Assembly (NCBI GenBank): GCA_014773175.1
Contig: VXCM01000114.1
Span: forward strand, 81,386-145,385
Origin: Lucifuga dentata
Lineage: Eukaryota > Chordata > Actinopteri > Ophidiiformes > Bythitidae
Length of the DNA stretch: 64,000 nucleotides
Direction of reading: 5' to 3'
Shown one piece after another: positions 38,201 through 48,423 of the stretch. The notes below the pieces were generated by a model. That model was given only the letters and a program-made list of their open reading frames with translations, did not search any database and was not told where the DNA came from. A program made the translations under genes and the position numbers. Position 1 is the stretch's first letter. The number at the start of each line of letters is the position of its first letter.

Positions 38201-41200
38201 CTAACAACATTATTTTCTCAGCTAAAGTTCCCTTTCCCGGCAGGTGAAGCTAAGGAGAAGCCAACAGCATTCCTTCCATGTCACCCGCTCCCTCCACTCT
38301 CCTCTCCAGCTATTCGCACACTTTAGTTTGAGGCGAGGGAGGAGCACGAGCACATGGCTTCACACACTGTGCTCATGATTCAAAGTGATGGGAGTCCTGG
38401 TGTATCAACAGGAGATAAAAAGATGAGTGTGAGGTCACAGTGGGTGGAAGATGACATTTACATAGTGTTCAGTACACCACTGTTCTGGCAACAGTAACAG
38501 CAGCGGGTGTGGGTGGTGCTTACCTGTTCGTGGAGGCCGAGGAGCTGGCTGTAGCGAACCCGACAGTGCAGGACGCCGTTGACGTGGATGTTGTAGGCCT
38601 GTGGGAGACAACAACAACCGAATCGCTCTGTCACATGTTAGGTTTTCAAACTTTCCTCTTTTCTATTCATTGTTGAGCAGGATAAAACAAAAAAAAAAAA
38701 AAANAAAAAAAAAAAAAAGTTTTGAGTAACAGCAGTATTTTTCATTTTAAAGGACCATACCATCCATTTTGCATGTTTGTGCCTAATTTGTGCAATTTTC
38801 ATACATGTTATGTTACTGACAATCATTTCCCAAAGGATCACTTCATTTTTCAGCTTTTCTGATATTTTGCAAAATCTCTTAATCTTTCAAAATCAAATAT
38901 TCAAGTGATACACCCACCTTAAAAATCAATGTTTCGCCTGACAGCCTTATGAAGTCACGATCGTTTAAATTTTTCGATAGACACAGGTCTTCCTTTTGGG
39001 ACTATATTTCCCAGTGGAGACATACATTCATTTCACACTTTTTATTGCGCTTAAACACTAAAATTATATAACTTCTGAAAAAAAAAAAAAACCTGAATAC
39101 ATGTCTTGTTCACGATGATGGATTACCTATCCCAAGGACATTTCAAGTATCAACAAGTTGATTTTAATATTGTACCAGGATGAACTGAAACCAATGGTGG
39201 TCTGGAAGATAGGACAAAAATTTTTTAACTCACTGTTCCAGTAGTATGCTTTGGGAAATTATTGTCAGTAACCTTACATGTATGAAAATTGAATATANAA
39301 AAAAAAAAAAAACAAGTTGACATCTTGTGTCAAGACCACAAGTTTCACTTTGGATTTCCACCAACATAAAGCAATATGAATCTCTATCTGCCTCGTCTTA
39401 CTCACTGCTGTTTGCTTACTCTTTGTTTTCACAACAAGCACCAATCAAAGTGTGATCGGATTTAATCAAACACTCGTGACTTTCAGTTGAGCCATTTCTT
39501 CCAAAGAGGAAAACAGAACTTGCAGCATATTTTCCAATCAGACCAGCCGCTCTGTGCATTACGCAGAGGCTAATGAATACAGAAAGCAAAGGTCGCATTG
39601 GGAATTTTTCATTTTTTTTCTCTGCCAAGGCCAATCACCAAAACAAAGTAATTTTTTTTTTCCCAACTGCTTCGTTAAATGTCTTTAGGTGTCGGGAATG
39701 ATATTAAACTACATAAATAACAAAGTGATGCTTTCTGATGCCCTGAAATGAATTCTTCGTCATGTGCAGACACTAACCGTCAAAGTCCTGGCCAGTCAGG
39801 CAACGCTGAATACTCAAACACTATTCATAAATATATATACAAGAAAACAACCAAACAAACAAACAAAAAAAGGTCAAAATTCTTTCCACATATGAATAAC
39901 TTATAGTACTGTACAGCCTAAAACTGTTTAAAGGACCATACTGGTGATTTTGCATGTTTGTGCCCAATAAATTCAATGGGCATACACACCAACCATTTTC
40001 CAAAACAAAAACCATATTTTAGTTTTCCTGTTTTTTTTTTAAATCCCCTAATCTTTCAAACTCAAATATTCAGGTGACACACGCACCTTAAAATTCAATG
40101 TTCAACACTTTTATGCACAATTGTAGAAAGGAAAAGCCATTTGATTTTCTCTGTAAAAGCAGTTTTTCCTTGATACTATATTCACACATTTTCTTCTGTG
40201 TAGCTCCATGTTAGACCAGTTAAATTAAGTAAGAAAAAAAAAAAAGCAAAAACTAGTAAACTTGTGGTTTTCTGTGATGGATTACGTATCTCAAGCACAT
40301 TTCAAGTCTCTACAAGTTGATTTTTATAGTGTGCTGGAATGAACTGAAACCAATGGAAAAACAATTCTAATATTTACGGCTCTAGTAGTATGTTTAGGAA
40401 AATGGTTGGCAGCAACATAACATATATGCAGGTTGTATTTATTAGGCTCAACCACCATGCAAAATCACCAGTATGTTCCTTTAAGTTTTGGCATTTTGAT
40501 TTTTTTTTTTTAGTTGCTTGCATCAGTTTCTGAAAAAAAACATTGCAACACGTGGCTTTCTCTCCATCACAACAACTTCTCTTTGAGTATTTTGCTGACT
40601 GGAATAAAATCTGGAATGAGTTCTTATCAACCCCAACAAAACAGTTTTACGATCGTAATTGCTCTATTTTGTCACTGACAATGATAAATGCCTCTTTAAT
40701 TTGCGCAGAAAAATCAGTTTGGTGGTGCGAAGACGTGAAGTTGTGGGCGGTGAAGAGAGGAGATCATACGGGTGCAGAGGTTTCCTGTTTGAGTGTCATG
40801 GCACAAACTGTCAGCACTTTAAGCTTCTTTCCCGTCTGCTTCAATGAGCGTTTATAGTCGACGTGCGGCGTCATCTGTCAAAGCAAACACAGCCGCCAAC
40901 ACTCCTGACCTCGCCGCTATGTGCAAACCAGGCTGTGCAAACCAGGCTATTTCTGATGTCATCAACCGGTCGATATAACGGAATAAGCCCAAAGCAAAAC
41001 TTCTGTGTACGAACAAAACTTTCGAGGAGAAGAGGAAGGCCAGGGCATGTGGAGGCAGAATGAGCTGAAAAATGTGGACGTAGGCAGAATGCAGGCAGGA
41101 AGGAAGAATGAGTCCACAGAATTACTCAACTCTGAGATGAGACAAAATACTAAGAGGAGTATTTTGTGAATTGAGAGCAGTTGCACTGGGGGGGNCAGTT

Positions 41201-44075
41201 TCAGGCAATAAGCGTCATACTTTAAATATAACCATTAATCAGACATCAGATTAGTTGGATAAAATCACCTGTAACGAGAAATTTGAGTGAGTCCTTTTAT
41301 GCACATTTGAAGAGGAACTGCTGTATTCTTTAACTATTTCTTGATTTATATTGTCAGATTCAAGCTGCTGTGTAACACATACCAAAGAATATAATTCATG
41401 AGATTGTTAAAACAAATGAAACAAACAAATGAACTGAGCATGTTTGTATCTGACCTCATTTATCAAGCCCTAACCTATTTCCTCACCCAAACTAAATTAG
41501 TTACCATCCATTACAGTCACACCAAAGTCCCTTTCTCCCTCTGTTACACAAACACACACACACACACACAAGAACAGACTGAAACAACCATTAGCCAACA
41601 GGAAGTGTGTGTGTGTGCAGTCAAAAATAAAGCCGTGTCTGTGCTCATGCAGGAATAACATGATATTTAAAAAAAAAAAAAAAAAANAAAAAAAAAAAAA
41701 AAAACTGCAGCTCTTGTTATTCTAAAAAGCCCAGTGCAAACTCTGCACATTCTGCAGCCTGTATGGTTCCAAGGTACACGGCTCGTCTCTCAGCATTATG
41801 ATCAGGCAAGGGCTCTTCCTGTGGGGATGGTTACGGGAAGGTCACGGTGACAGTCACGGGACCGCCGGCTGAAAGGTGGAAAGCCGTCCCTTTAACGTTC
41901 CCAGTGCAGCGCCGGATAAAAACACGCCCGGCCAGGTACGGCCACACACAGCTCAAACTGCAAACTTATAAACAGCAACAACAGCTTCTGCAAAACACAT
42001 AGCGAAGAGAAATCCATCTAATAATATTAGATCCACTTTCAGATTATTGCACGACCAACATTTTTTTCACTACTTTACCAGAGCAAGTGTTCAACCAAGG
42101 TTATTTTCAAGGAGAATTTCATGTTTCCAGACACTGAAGTCACTCGCCATCAAATATTAAAGAGCTTCATCCATGATTTTTTTTTTCCTGTGAGCACATA
42201 GAGTCAAAATGTAACGTGTGCAATGCTGCAAAGGACGTCACGTGAAAATCAGATTTTACAGATATCAGAGAATCTAGTCAAATTCCTCGGGTTCCTTGAT
42301 AAAAAAATGTGATCTGACAACTCTTAAAAATTAGTATTTGAGCTGATTTCCTCTTGCGGTGTTTGCTAATATTCACAGGTGAGTATTCACAGGAAGTTAG
42401 CTTGAACCTACGCTGTTCCTAGCAACGTAATGAGTTGTGTTCATAAATGGGTCTTGGTCATACACAATTCACACCAACACTAAATCATTCACCTACATAC
42501 AACAAGAAAAACATTATGGCACATCATGTGTTTAGGGAGAAAATGGTGTTGAATAGGCATGAGGGCTCGATGTGTTTGATGTTCTTGAACAAACTCCATG
42601 AATCACATTCTCCAAACACACCAGAGCTTCCCAAAGCACCAACAAACAAGCTAGTGGAATCTGCTGGTGTGTTCAACAACCAACTCAGATGACTCAGACA
42701 CAAATCCCAGTTCAAGACATTTCTAAATTTTGGGGTTGAAATATAGAAATGTTAGATGAGGAGCAGATGGTCTGGTTCAGATGTACATATTTCCCTTGTG
42801 AAGAAATAGTGGGAATGTAGTATCACGGAGGTAAAGCTCAAATCTCTGAAAGGATTTAAGTGCCGAGTCAAACCCTGTAAAACAAAAGGGACTTTGTCTG
42901 AGGTTGGGAATCAGCTCGACCATGATGCAATTTCCTCAGGTGCCTTTGACAGTAAATGAAACTAATGTTGTGTCAATTTACAACAGTGTCTCAATAACAT
43001 TATTTAATGCCAAATATAACCAGGAATCATGCGCTGGGCTACTAGGCACTCATAACCAGAGTCTATTTTACTGTTAATGCTTTGAATAGACTTTAATTGT
43101 AACCAAGTTTACTGATCTGATACTATATTAAACAAGTGATATAGTATATGTCAACTTCACATTTTCATTAAGGAATCTTATTTATTGACCTTTCTGGATT
43201 GATAATTACAGGTTACAGGTTACATTCATAGCATAAGCATAATAGTGTTTTGTTTGAATTTTTACTTAAAGTATAAATTATTTTAATTTATATCTGGCAG
43301 CTTAGCTTATGATCTTACATCACTATGATTGCATTTTATTGTTTTGCATATTCTTCTGTTTACAACTGCTTCTTTTCACATGGCTTGCTATATTTATCTA
43401 CTCTGTACTAAAAGCACTGATTATTATTATTATTATCATTATTATTATTATTAATGCCAACAGATAATCTTTTATTCTTTGACCTATATGTAAGTAAACT
43501 TCTAGTTGACACCATGGAAACTAATGGTGAAAATAGAACATAACAATTAAAATTAGTGGTGGGTTCACAGGTCATTAATATATTAATAGATAATTAATCA
43601 ACAATTATTTTAATACTTGATTATTTATTCATTTATCCAGTAAAAGGGTTAAGTTCCAGCTTCTAAAAAGTGAGAATCTGCTGCTTTTCTCTGCTTCACA
43701 TAACAACAAATTAAATCCCATTCTGCATTCTAACTGTACAAAATAAGAATGTTTCAGATTTTGGATTCTGACAACTTCAGACGGAAATTTGGCTGCTTTT
43801 TTTTTTTTTTTTTNTTTTTTTTTTTTTTTTTTTCCAGCATTTTGGCATAAGATTAATGGAGAAAATATCGCCAGATTTATCGATAATGAAAATAACGGCT
43901 TGTTGTAGCCCTACATGAAAGGTTAACATCTGCACTGACATCATCCTGACCTGTAAGCAGGAGTGAAACCTGCTGGGTTAAGAAGTATAAAACAAAAACC
44001 AGTCATCACACTCACCACATAGGTTGATCCATTTTCTCCCGAACGAACCTCTGTTTCGGGAATGGAAAAATGCAT
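21869..44075 (-). CDS. snx17: Sorting nexin 17, endosomal cargo adaptor
   Basis: Fifteen coding exons (minus): 44016-44075, 38524-38598, 36074-36191, 34530-34594, 32422-32532, 31123-31213, 28786-28873, 26377-26446, 25668-25760, 25314-25517, 22722-22850, 22518-22595, 22330-22404, 22179-22220 and 21869-21988. Total 1419 nt, 472 aa; human SNX17 has 470. Start MHFSIPETE; PX domain about residues 1-108, with the RYS phosphoinositide-binding motif at 35-37 and FPPKK at 58-62. FERM-like F1-F3 modules follow to about residue 390 (VRKLQEFELPYVS, SYWDMAYDSDIMENRV, LAFEYLMSKDRLQW). The tail ends FEGIGDDDL; this C-terminus binds the Retriever complex in the known protein. SNX17 binds NPxY-type tails (LRP1, APP, beta-1 integrin) on PI3P endosomes and recycles them. 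The exon 4 donor is GTTGGT, weaker than the others. Introns total about 20.8 kb and are rich in repeats. Confidence 0.97.
22891..22942. repeat. (CAC)n/(CAT)n trinucleotide repeat
   Basis: CAC units, then CAT, then CAC again, 40 bases above snx17 exon 11 in the intron. On the plus strand it gives a false poly-His frame. Confidence 0.93.
22943..25313 (-). other. snx17 intron between exons 10 and 11
   Basis: AT-rich intron with no gene seen. Its only clear feature is the (TG)n run at 24939-24984. Confidence 0.7.
24939..24984. repeat. (TG)n microsatellite
   Basis: Twenty-three TG units in an snx17 intron. Confidence 0.96.
26447..28785 (-). other. snx17 intron between exons 7 and 8
   Basis: No gene seen. 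Poly-A run at 27000-27020. The part from about 28180 to 28640, with repeated GACCCGACCTG-like blocks, looks like an old dispersed repeat and contains a contig-join duplication. Confidence 0.6.
28499..28625. repeat. Exact 63 bp duplication around a single N (contig-join artefact)
   Basis: 28499-28561 and 28563-28625 are identical and separated only by the N at 28562. The pattern is repeated at three other Ns in the window, so it is best read as two contig ends with the same sequence left unmerged. Confidence 0.88.
28876..28942. repeat. (GA)n microsatellite forming the snx17 exon 7 acceptor tract
   Basis: More than 30 GA units with one N (28894). On the minus strand it is (CT)n and runs directly into the CTCTCAG acceptor of snx17 exon 7 at 28874, so it serves as the polypyrimidine tract. 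Confidence 0.93.
30031..30510. repeat. AAGTC-rich degenerate minisatellite
   Basis: About 480 bp made of variant AAGTC, CAAGTCAAGAC and CAAGTCC units, in an snx17 intron (between exons 6 and 7). One frame gives a repetitive KSQVK-like peptide that is not a gene. Units are diverged, so the array is old. Confidence 0.85.
32533..34529 (-). other. snx17 intron between exons 4 and 5
   Basis: No gene seen. Contains a small hairpin (GTCCTTCACA at 32561-32570 pairing with TGTGAAGGAC at 32589-32598) and the contig-join duplication at 34107-34235. Confidence 0.65.
34107..34235. repeat. Exact 64 bp duplication around a single N (contig-join artefact)
   Basis: 34107-34170 and 34172-34235 are identical on either side of the N at 34171. 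It lies in an snx17 intron and does not touch an exon. Confidence 0.88.
35213..35258. repeat. (TG)n microsatellite, interrupted
   Basis: TG units with TATG and TGCG interruptions, in the snx17 intron between exons 3 and 4. Confidence 0.9.
37381..37935 (+). repeat. Copy 3 of the TIR element, snx17 intron 2
   Basis: 555 bp. The left end TTAAAGGACCATTCCACCCA and the right end GGGTGGAAGAGTCCTTTAA are inverse, and the inversion continues inward through CATGCAAAAT and TTGAATATATTAGGC, giving inverted repeats of about 60 bp or more. No open frame, so non-autonomous. It is an inverted partner of copy 4 across snx17 exon 2. Confidence 0.88.
38747..39297 (-). repeat. Copy 4 of the TIR element, snx17 intron 1
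   Basis: Begins TTAAAGGACCATACCATCCA and reads as the reverse complement of copy 3. The far end is cut at GAAAATTGAATATA by the N at 39298 and a poly-A run, so the last 50 or so bases of the inverted repeat are lost, probably to an assembly join. Confidence 0.85.
39928..40484 (-). repeat. Copy 5 of the TIR element, snx17 intron 1
   Basis: 557 bp from TTAAAGGACCATACTGGTGA to CACCAGTATGTTCCTTTAA, in the same orientation as copies 1 and 4. Its ends use the TGGTGATTTTGCATG variant shared with copies 1 and 2, which marks a second subfamily. Confidence 0.85.
40485..43549 (-). other. snx17 intron 1, unique part
   Basis: No gene seen. Contains (CA)n at about 41551-41569, a poly-A run with an N at 41687, another N at 41195 and an ATT run at about 43421-43453. 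Small open frames here have no coding character. Confidence 0.6.
43550..43913. repeat. hAT-like non-autonomous repeat common in fish
   Basis: The right end, read on the minus strand, is TAGGGCTACAACAAGCC followed by TTATTTTCATTATCGATAAAT. This resembles the TAGGGCTGCAACTAAT terminus of an abundant teleost repeat. The left end is less clear. It contains a poly-T run with an N at 43814. It lies in snx17 intron 1. Confidence 0.6.
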
Positions 44076-44400
44076 TTTAGATACAGACTGCTAGCAGCCG
44101 AGAAGTCCTCTAAACGCTGGAGAAGACACCACAATCTCCCACAAAGTCCACTACAGTGTCTGTCTGCGGAGACCACGGAGGAGGAGGAGGCTTTCAGAGC
44201 TTCATCCACCAGTTTAAGTCCGGGGAAAGCGGTGCCAGGCTGCGGGAGACCGCCGACGAATTTAATATCTGGCTAACAACTCATGTACCGATTAGCATCG
44301 GTATAAAACTTCTCCCACGTCAGTGTTAAACTTTTCGCACCGCCGTCCCCGCAGCAGCCATGTTGCAAAGTGTTAAGTAAATTACACCTTCACTGCTGGC
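44076..44400 (-). promoter_or_regulatory. snx17 5'UTR and promoter region
   Basis: GC- and CpG-richer than its surroundings (CCGGGGAAAGCGG near 44220, GACCGCCGACG near 44249, CACCGCCGTCCCCGCAGC near 44339). A CCATGTT motif at about 44358 resembles a YY1 site. No TATA box was seen. The start site is not defined. Confidence 0.5.
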
Positions 44401-45637
44401 GTAAAAATGTCTAATCTCACCCAGTTTGACGAGAATTCCTGCAGAGTCACAACCATTTACTGCAGAAATGGAGATTCAACCTACGCAGGTACTTCTGTTC
44501 ATCTGCGTGACCAGATGAGGTTGTGGGATAAAAGGTGCTGTTGGTCCCTTCAAACCCCCCAGCGCCGTAAACCCGACAGAAACCGTAATATAAAAGGGGA
44601 CAATTATATTTGTTGTGGTTTTGCTTGTCGTCTTCTCCTACATTTACTGAATAAAGACATTCACTGCGACGGAGGCAAACGCAAGAAAAATGTGAACTAA
44701 GGCGAAGAAAAACAGATATTTCACAGCCGCCTAACCATTATGCGTTCAACATGTATCTAGTGGCCAATCAAGAGGCATTGCAACAACCCTTCCGACCAAA
44801 CCATCTCATTTGCAGCCGGGGGTGCTGCGCTCGTTCTTGGTTAAAACTTTTAGCTTAGTGGCATAACAACACTGACATATATTTTTTTATTTACAAATAC
44901 AAGTAAATAGTATAATCATCAAAAATGCAACCAAGCAATGTTTTATTCTCTGTATTTTAATCTCGAATCACCCTAATTTAAGCCCCCACCTTAATGGTGC
45001 ATCCTAAACTCACAGTGAGAGTGCAGTCAAAATTCATCAGCTCAAGTACAGTCAGAAAAAAAAAAAACTTGTAGATACTGTCAGCAATGTTAAAAGGCTT
45101 ATTATTTTTGCATAAACTACAGATTTTTGATTGGTGGGTTATGTAAGGCTATTCAGCAAATCTCTTTAAGATGAGAAAAATGTCCTGCAAGTTTTTACAT
45201 AAAACTATTTTTGAAACCTTGGAATTAAGTCAAAGACGCAAATAGCTACCAAGTTACTTTATACAATTAAATATATAGTTTTACAGAAACTCGCTGTTTA
45301 GCTCACTAAATATAGTTCATCCTGAAAGCAGATTAAATAACATCCCATTCTTCCAAATTGAGGGTATGCGTAAATTCAGCGCAAAATTAGCTCTTTTGAC
45401 CCACTCTGGCTGCGTTCAAATCCTCTTGTTTATTCACATCTCTAACAAATTAAATGCAAACCAAACGGCGAATTAATGTTGCAACTTCAGTGCAAGCTAA
45501 ATCACGGTATTTTTATATTAATATGCATATAAACGAGTAGGCTGAAACTAAAGATGAGCCGTAAATAAGAGGTGTTTGAACGGAGCCCTTATGTCACATG
45601 TCGGCTACAGTAGAATCATATGACTTCAGTCGAGTCG
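44401..45637. other. Intergenic region between snx17 and atraid (divergent)
   Basis: The two genes point away from each other, 1.56 kb apart. One open frame at 44407-44700 (plus) may hold a short exon-like stretch (see findings). The rest is AT-rich without clear features. The atraid promoter must lie in the right part. Confidence 0.55.
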
Positions 45638-48423
45638 ATGAAAATGAAAGCTGGGTTCAGCCAGCTGAAACCAGAAGTGGTTATTTTACTTTTTATTTTA
45701 TACTTTCACCCGAGTTATCAACTCACTGAGCAGCAGGTAAGATTCTTATTTGAAAATGTAATGCCTGTTGTATGGAGCAGTAATTAAAAAGAGGCAGTTC
45801 ATTATTATCGAATAACAACGATAAAGCTTGTTTTGGTGGATGTATAGTAGAAAAAATATGCCATCAAGGAAGTTTGGGAAAATTATCATTCACAAAATGC
45901 TTTATATTATTATTATTATACTTTACTGTTTAACTGAATCGCAGGTATGTAACCGCTGTAATGGGACTGTACAGAATGGCACCGCAGTGGGCCAGTTTTG
46001 CAATGAAACTGCGGGTCGGATAGACGGGCGCTGCTGCTGGAGAAATGACAACACAAGCGACCATGAACACATCATTGGGTAGGAAATAATGCTGCCTTCA
46101 AGCTCTGTAGGAAATATTTAAAAATACGATACACACACACACACACACATAATATATGTATATAGATAGATAGATAGATAGATATTTATATTTTTATTTA
46201 TATATATATTTAAGTACTTAGGGTCCACAGTCCAGAGCAATGGAGAGTGTGGAAAAGAGGTGAAGAAACGTGTGCAAGCAGGTTGGAATGGGTGGAGAAA
46301 AGTGTCAGGTGTGATGTGTGACAAAAGAGTCTCGGCAAGAATGAAAGGAAAGGTGTACAAAACGGTGGTGAGACCAGCGATGTTGTATGGCTTAGAGACA
46401 GTGGCACTGAGGAAAAGACAGGAGGCAGAGCTAGAGGTAGCAGAGACTAAAATGCTGAGGTTCTCTTTGGGAGTGACGAGGATGGATAGGATCAGGAACG
46501 AGTACATCAGAGGGACAGCGCATGTTAGATGTTTTGGAGATAAAGTCAGAGAGGCCAGACTGAGATGGTTTGGACATGTACAGAGGAGGGATAGTGAACA
46601 TATCGGTAGAAGGATGCTGAGGTTGGAACTGCCAGGCAGGAGGCCTAGAGGAAGACCAAAGAGGAGATTTATGGATGTAGTGAAAGAGGACATGAAGTTA
46701 GTTGGTGTGAGAGAAGAGGAGGCAGAGGATAGGGTTAGATGGAGGCAGATGATTCGCTGTGGTGACCCCTGAAGGGAAAAGCCGAAACGAAAAGAAGTAT
46801 ATATATATATATATGTCCAGTCAGTCTAGCCTGACTGCAAAACTGTATTGTATTGTCTCAATTTAATGTTGCTACTTCATCAGATGCTTTGATACCAATC
46901 AGTCATTTTGTATGCTTTAAAGTGGTAATAATAGTTTGAGTATAAAAAGTTCCAGTGACCCCTTTTGGTGGCTAATAGATATTGCAGGTGTGTGTCTAGT
47001 TTATGGGGATATTTTCTATGAAAGTTCAATCTTTAATTGTGTCACTTTTTTGTATCATAGGTATTAACTTTGTTTTCTTGTTTTTGTGTTTGTGTGTATG
47101 TGTGATCAGGTTGGATCTATCCAATTGTTCATTAACTTGGGTGGAGGATCTATCGGGAGCATCAACAGCATTAATGATGTGTGTAAATAAAGCAACTAAC
47201 CCTTTCACATCAGTACAAGGTGGAAATGAGATTATGGACACCCTGCCTCAGTGTTTCTGCAGTGACGTTAACAGGGTGGTTATTACTTTCTAGTGAGGCT
47301 GTGCTAAAAAAAAAAACAAAAAAAAACAAAGTGCTCATCATTACAAATTNCTTTCTAGTGAGGCTGTGCTAAAAAAAAAAACAAAAAAAAACAAAGTGCT
47401 CATCATTACAAATTGACTCTGATTGATCATACTGCCCAAGTCTACTTCATTGATGGTTGCAGAATGTTGAACAAATAAACACAGAACCTATTTTGTGTCC
47501 TGATCTGGTATTAAACATCAGGTCCTAAAGCATTAATAAGAGCTAAACAAATTGGTGCAAAGTCAATGCACTTTCCTGTAGGAATCAAAGTCAATGCACT
47601 TTCCTGCACTGGAATTACCTTTGTAATGGCTCCCTTATGTTTCTTAATATCCATATGATGCACTTTATCTTTGCCATTCAACATTTTTTTGTGAATTGCA
47701 GAGACCTCTCTCTCAATCCCATTGTCAAGATGACTAACTCAGTATTTCTAGGATTTACTGAGTTAAATTACATGTAAGTACCCTGTAACAAAAACTGAAC
47801 TTCTCATGCATATGCAGTTTGCTTTATCTCTCTCTAATATTTCTGTGACTATATTTGTGTCTCTTTAGGATTTTGCCACAAAGCATAACTTGTCCAGGGG
47901 GCAAAAGTTCTTGGGAAAAGGTGGTGGTCCAAAAGGGAAATTGTCTTTGTGAAGGCCAGAAGAACATGTGCAACCAAACTGGACAGCTATGTAAGTTCCC
48001 AGCTGAGGAATATCTAGTTTTTCATTTTGCTTGTTTGTTGCAGTCAAAATTCTGTAGTAGCCCAGAAAAAAATACACATTAAACTACTCATTTCACAATT
48101 ACTGACAATCCACAGCCTTAAACTGTCCAGAAAACTCCATCTGTGCTCCTTATGGCCCCGGTTTCTTCGAGTGCAACTGCGCTGGTAACCATCATGGATA
48201 CAAGTGTCTCCGAGAGGTCAGTACTGAAAACAGCACCTGTATCAATGTTATTACTTCAGAAGTTCTCATTATTTATTGTTACCATTGTTTTTAATGCACT
48301 TGTTAATGTTGATAACAGGGAAAGTTTCCAGTTTTCCAGGTGTTCGGGCCTCTCTGGGCATCCACAGTCCTGATGTCCATCCTGCTGTGGGTCACCCAGA
48401 GACACAAGGCCAAATCAGTGTGA
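45638..48423 (+). CDS. atraid: All-trans retinoic acid-induced differentiation factor (APR3)
   Basis: Seven exons: 45638-45736, 45945-46078, 47110-47178, 47702-47773, 47869-47990, 48116-48216 and 48319-48423; 702 nt, 233 aa (human about 229). A signal peptide lies within residues 1-28 (hydrophobic VVILLFILYF). The lumenal part carries a Cys-rich CNRCNGTVQNGT block, repeated N-glycosylation sequons and LRR-like GLDLSNCSL and IDLSLNP stretches. An EGF-like domain covers about 166-199 (CPENSIC, GFFECNC, HHGYKC). One membrane segment spans about 202-224, followed by a short basic tail ending HKAKSV. This is a type I membrane protein of late endosomes/lysosomes, known as the partner of SLC37A3 and as a retinoic-acid-response factor in differentiation. 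The exon 3 donor is GTGTGT, unusual, but phase demands it. Intron 2 holds a LINE fragment in sense orientation. Confidence 0.95.
46212..46790 (+). mobile_element. 5'-truncated LINE, C-terminal end of reverse transcriptase ORF
   Basis: An open frame runs without stop from 46212 (KYLGSTVQSN) to 46772. It includes KTVVRPAMLYGLETVAL, a tail typical of non-LTR reverse transcriptases, then RLRWFGHVQRRDSEHIGRR and a basic GRRPRGRPKRRF stretch and ends RWRQMIRCGDP. The rest of the polymerase, with the catalytic YxDD, is absent. Type unsure: RTE-like or a related clade. It is flanked on the left by CA, TAGA and TA runs and on the right by a TA microsatellite after GAAAAGAAG. It lies in atraid intron 2 in sense orientation. 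The unbroken frame suggests a recent insertion. Confidence 0.85.
47286..47414. repeat. Exact 64 bp duplication around a single N (contig-join artefact)
   Basis: 47286-47349 and 47351-47414 are identical, with N at 47350. Lies in atraid intron 3 and does not touch an exon. Confidence 0.88.

Noticed and set aside
46118..46693. Minus-strand 191-codon frame
   Set aside because: Antisense of the LINE reverse-transcriptase tail; the sense strand carries the recognisable RT motifs.
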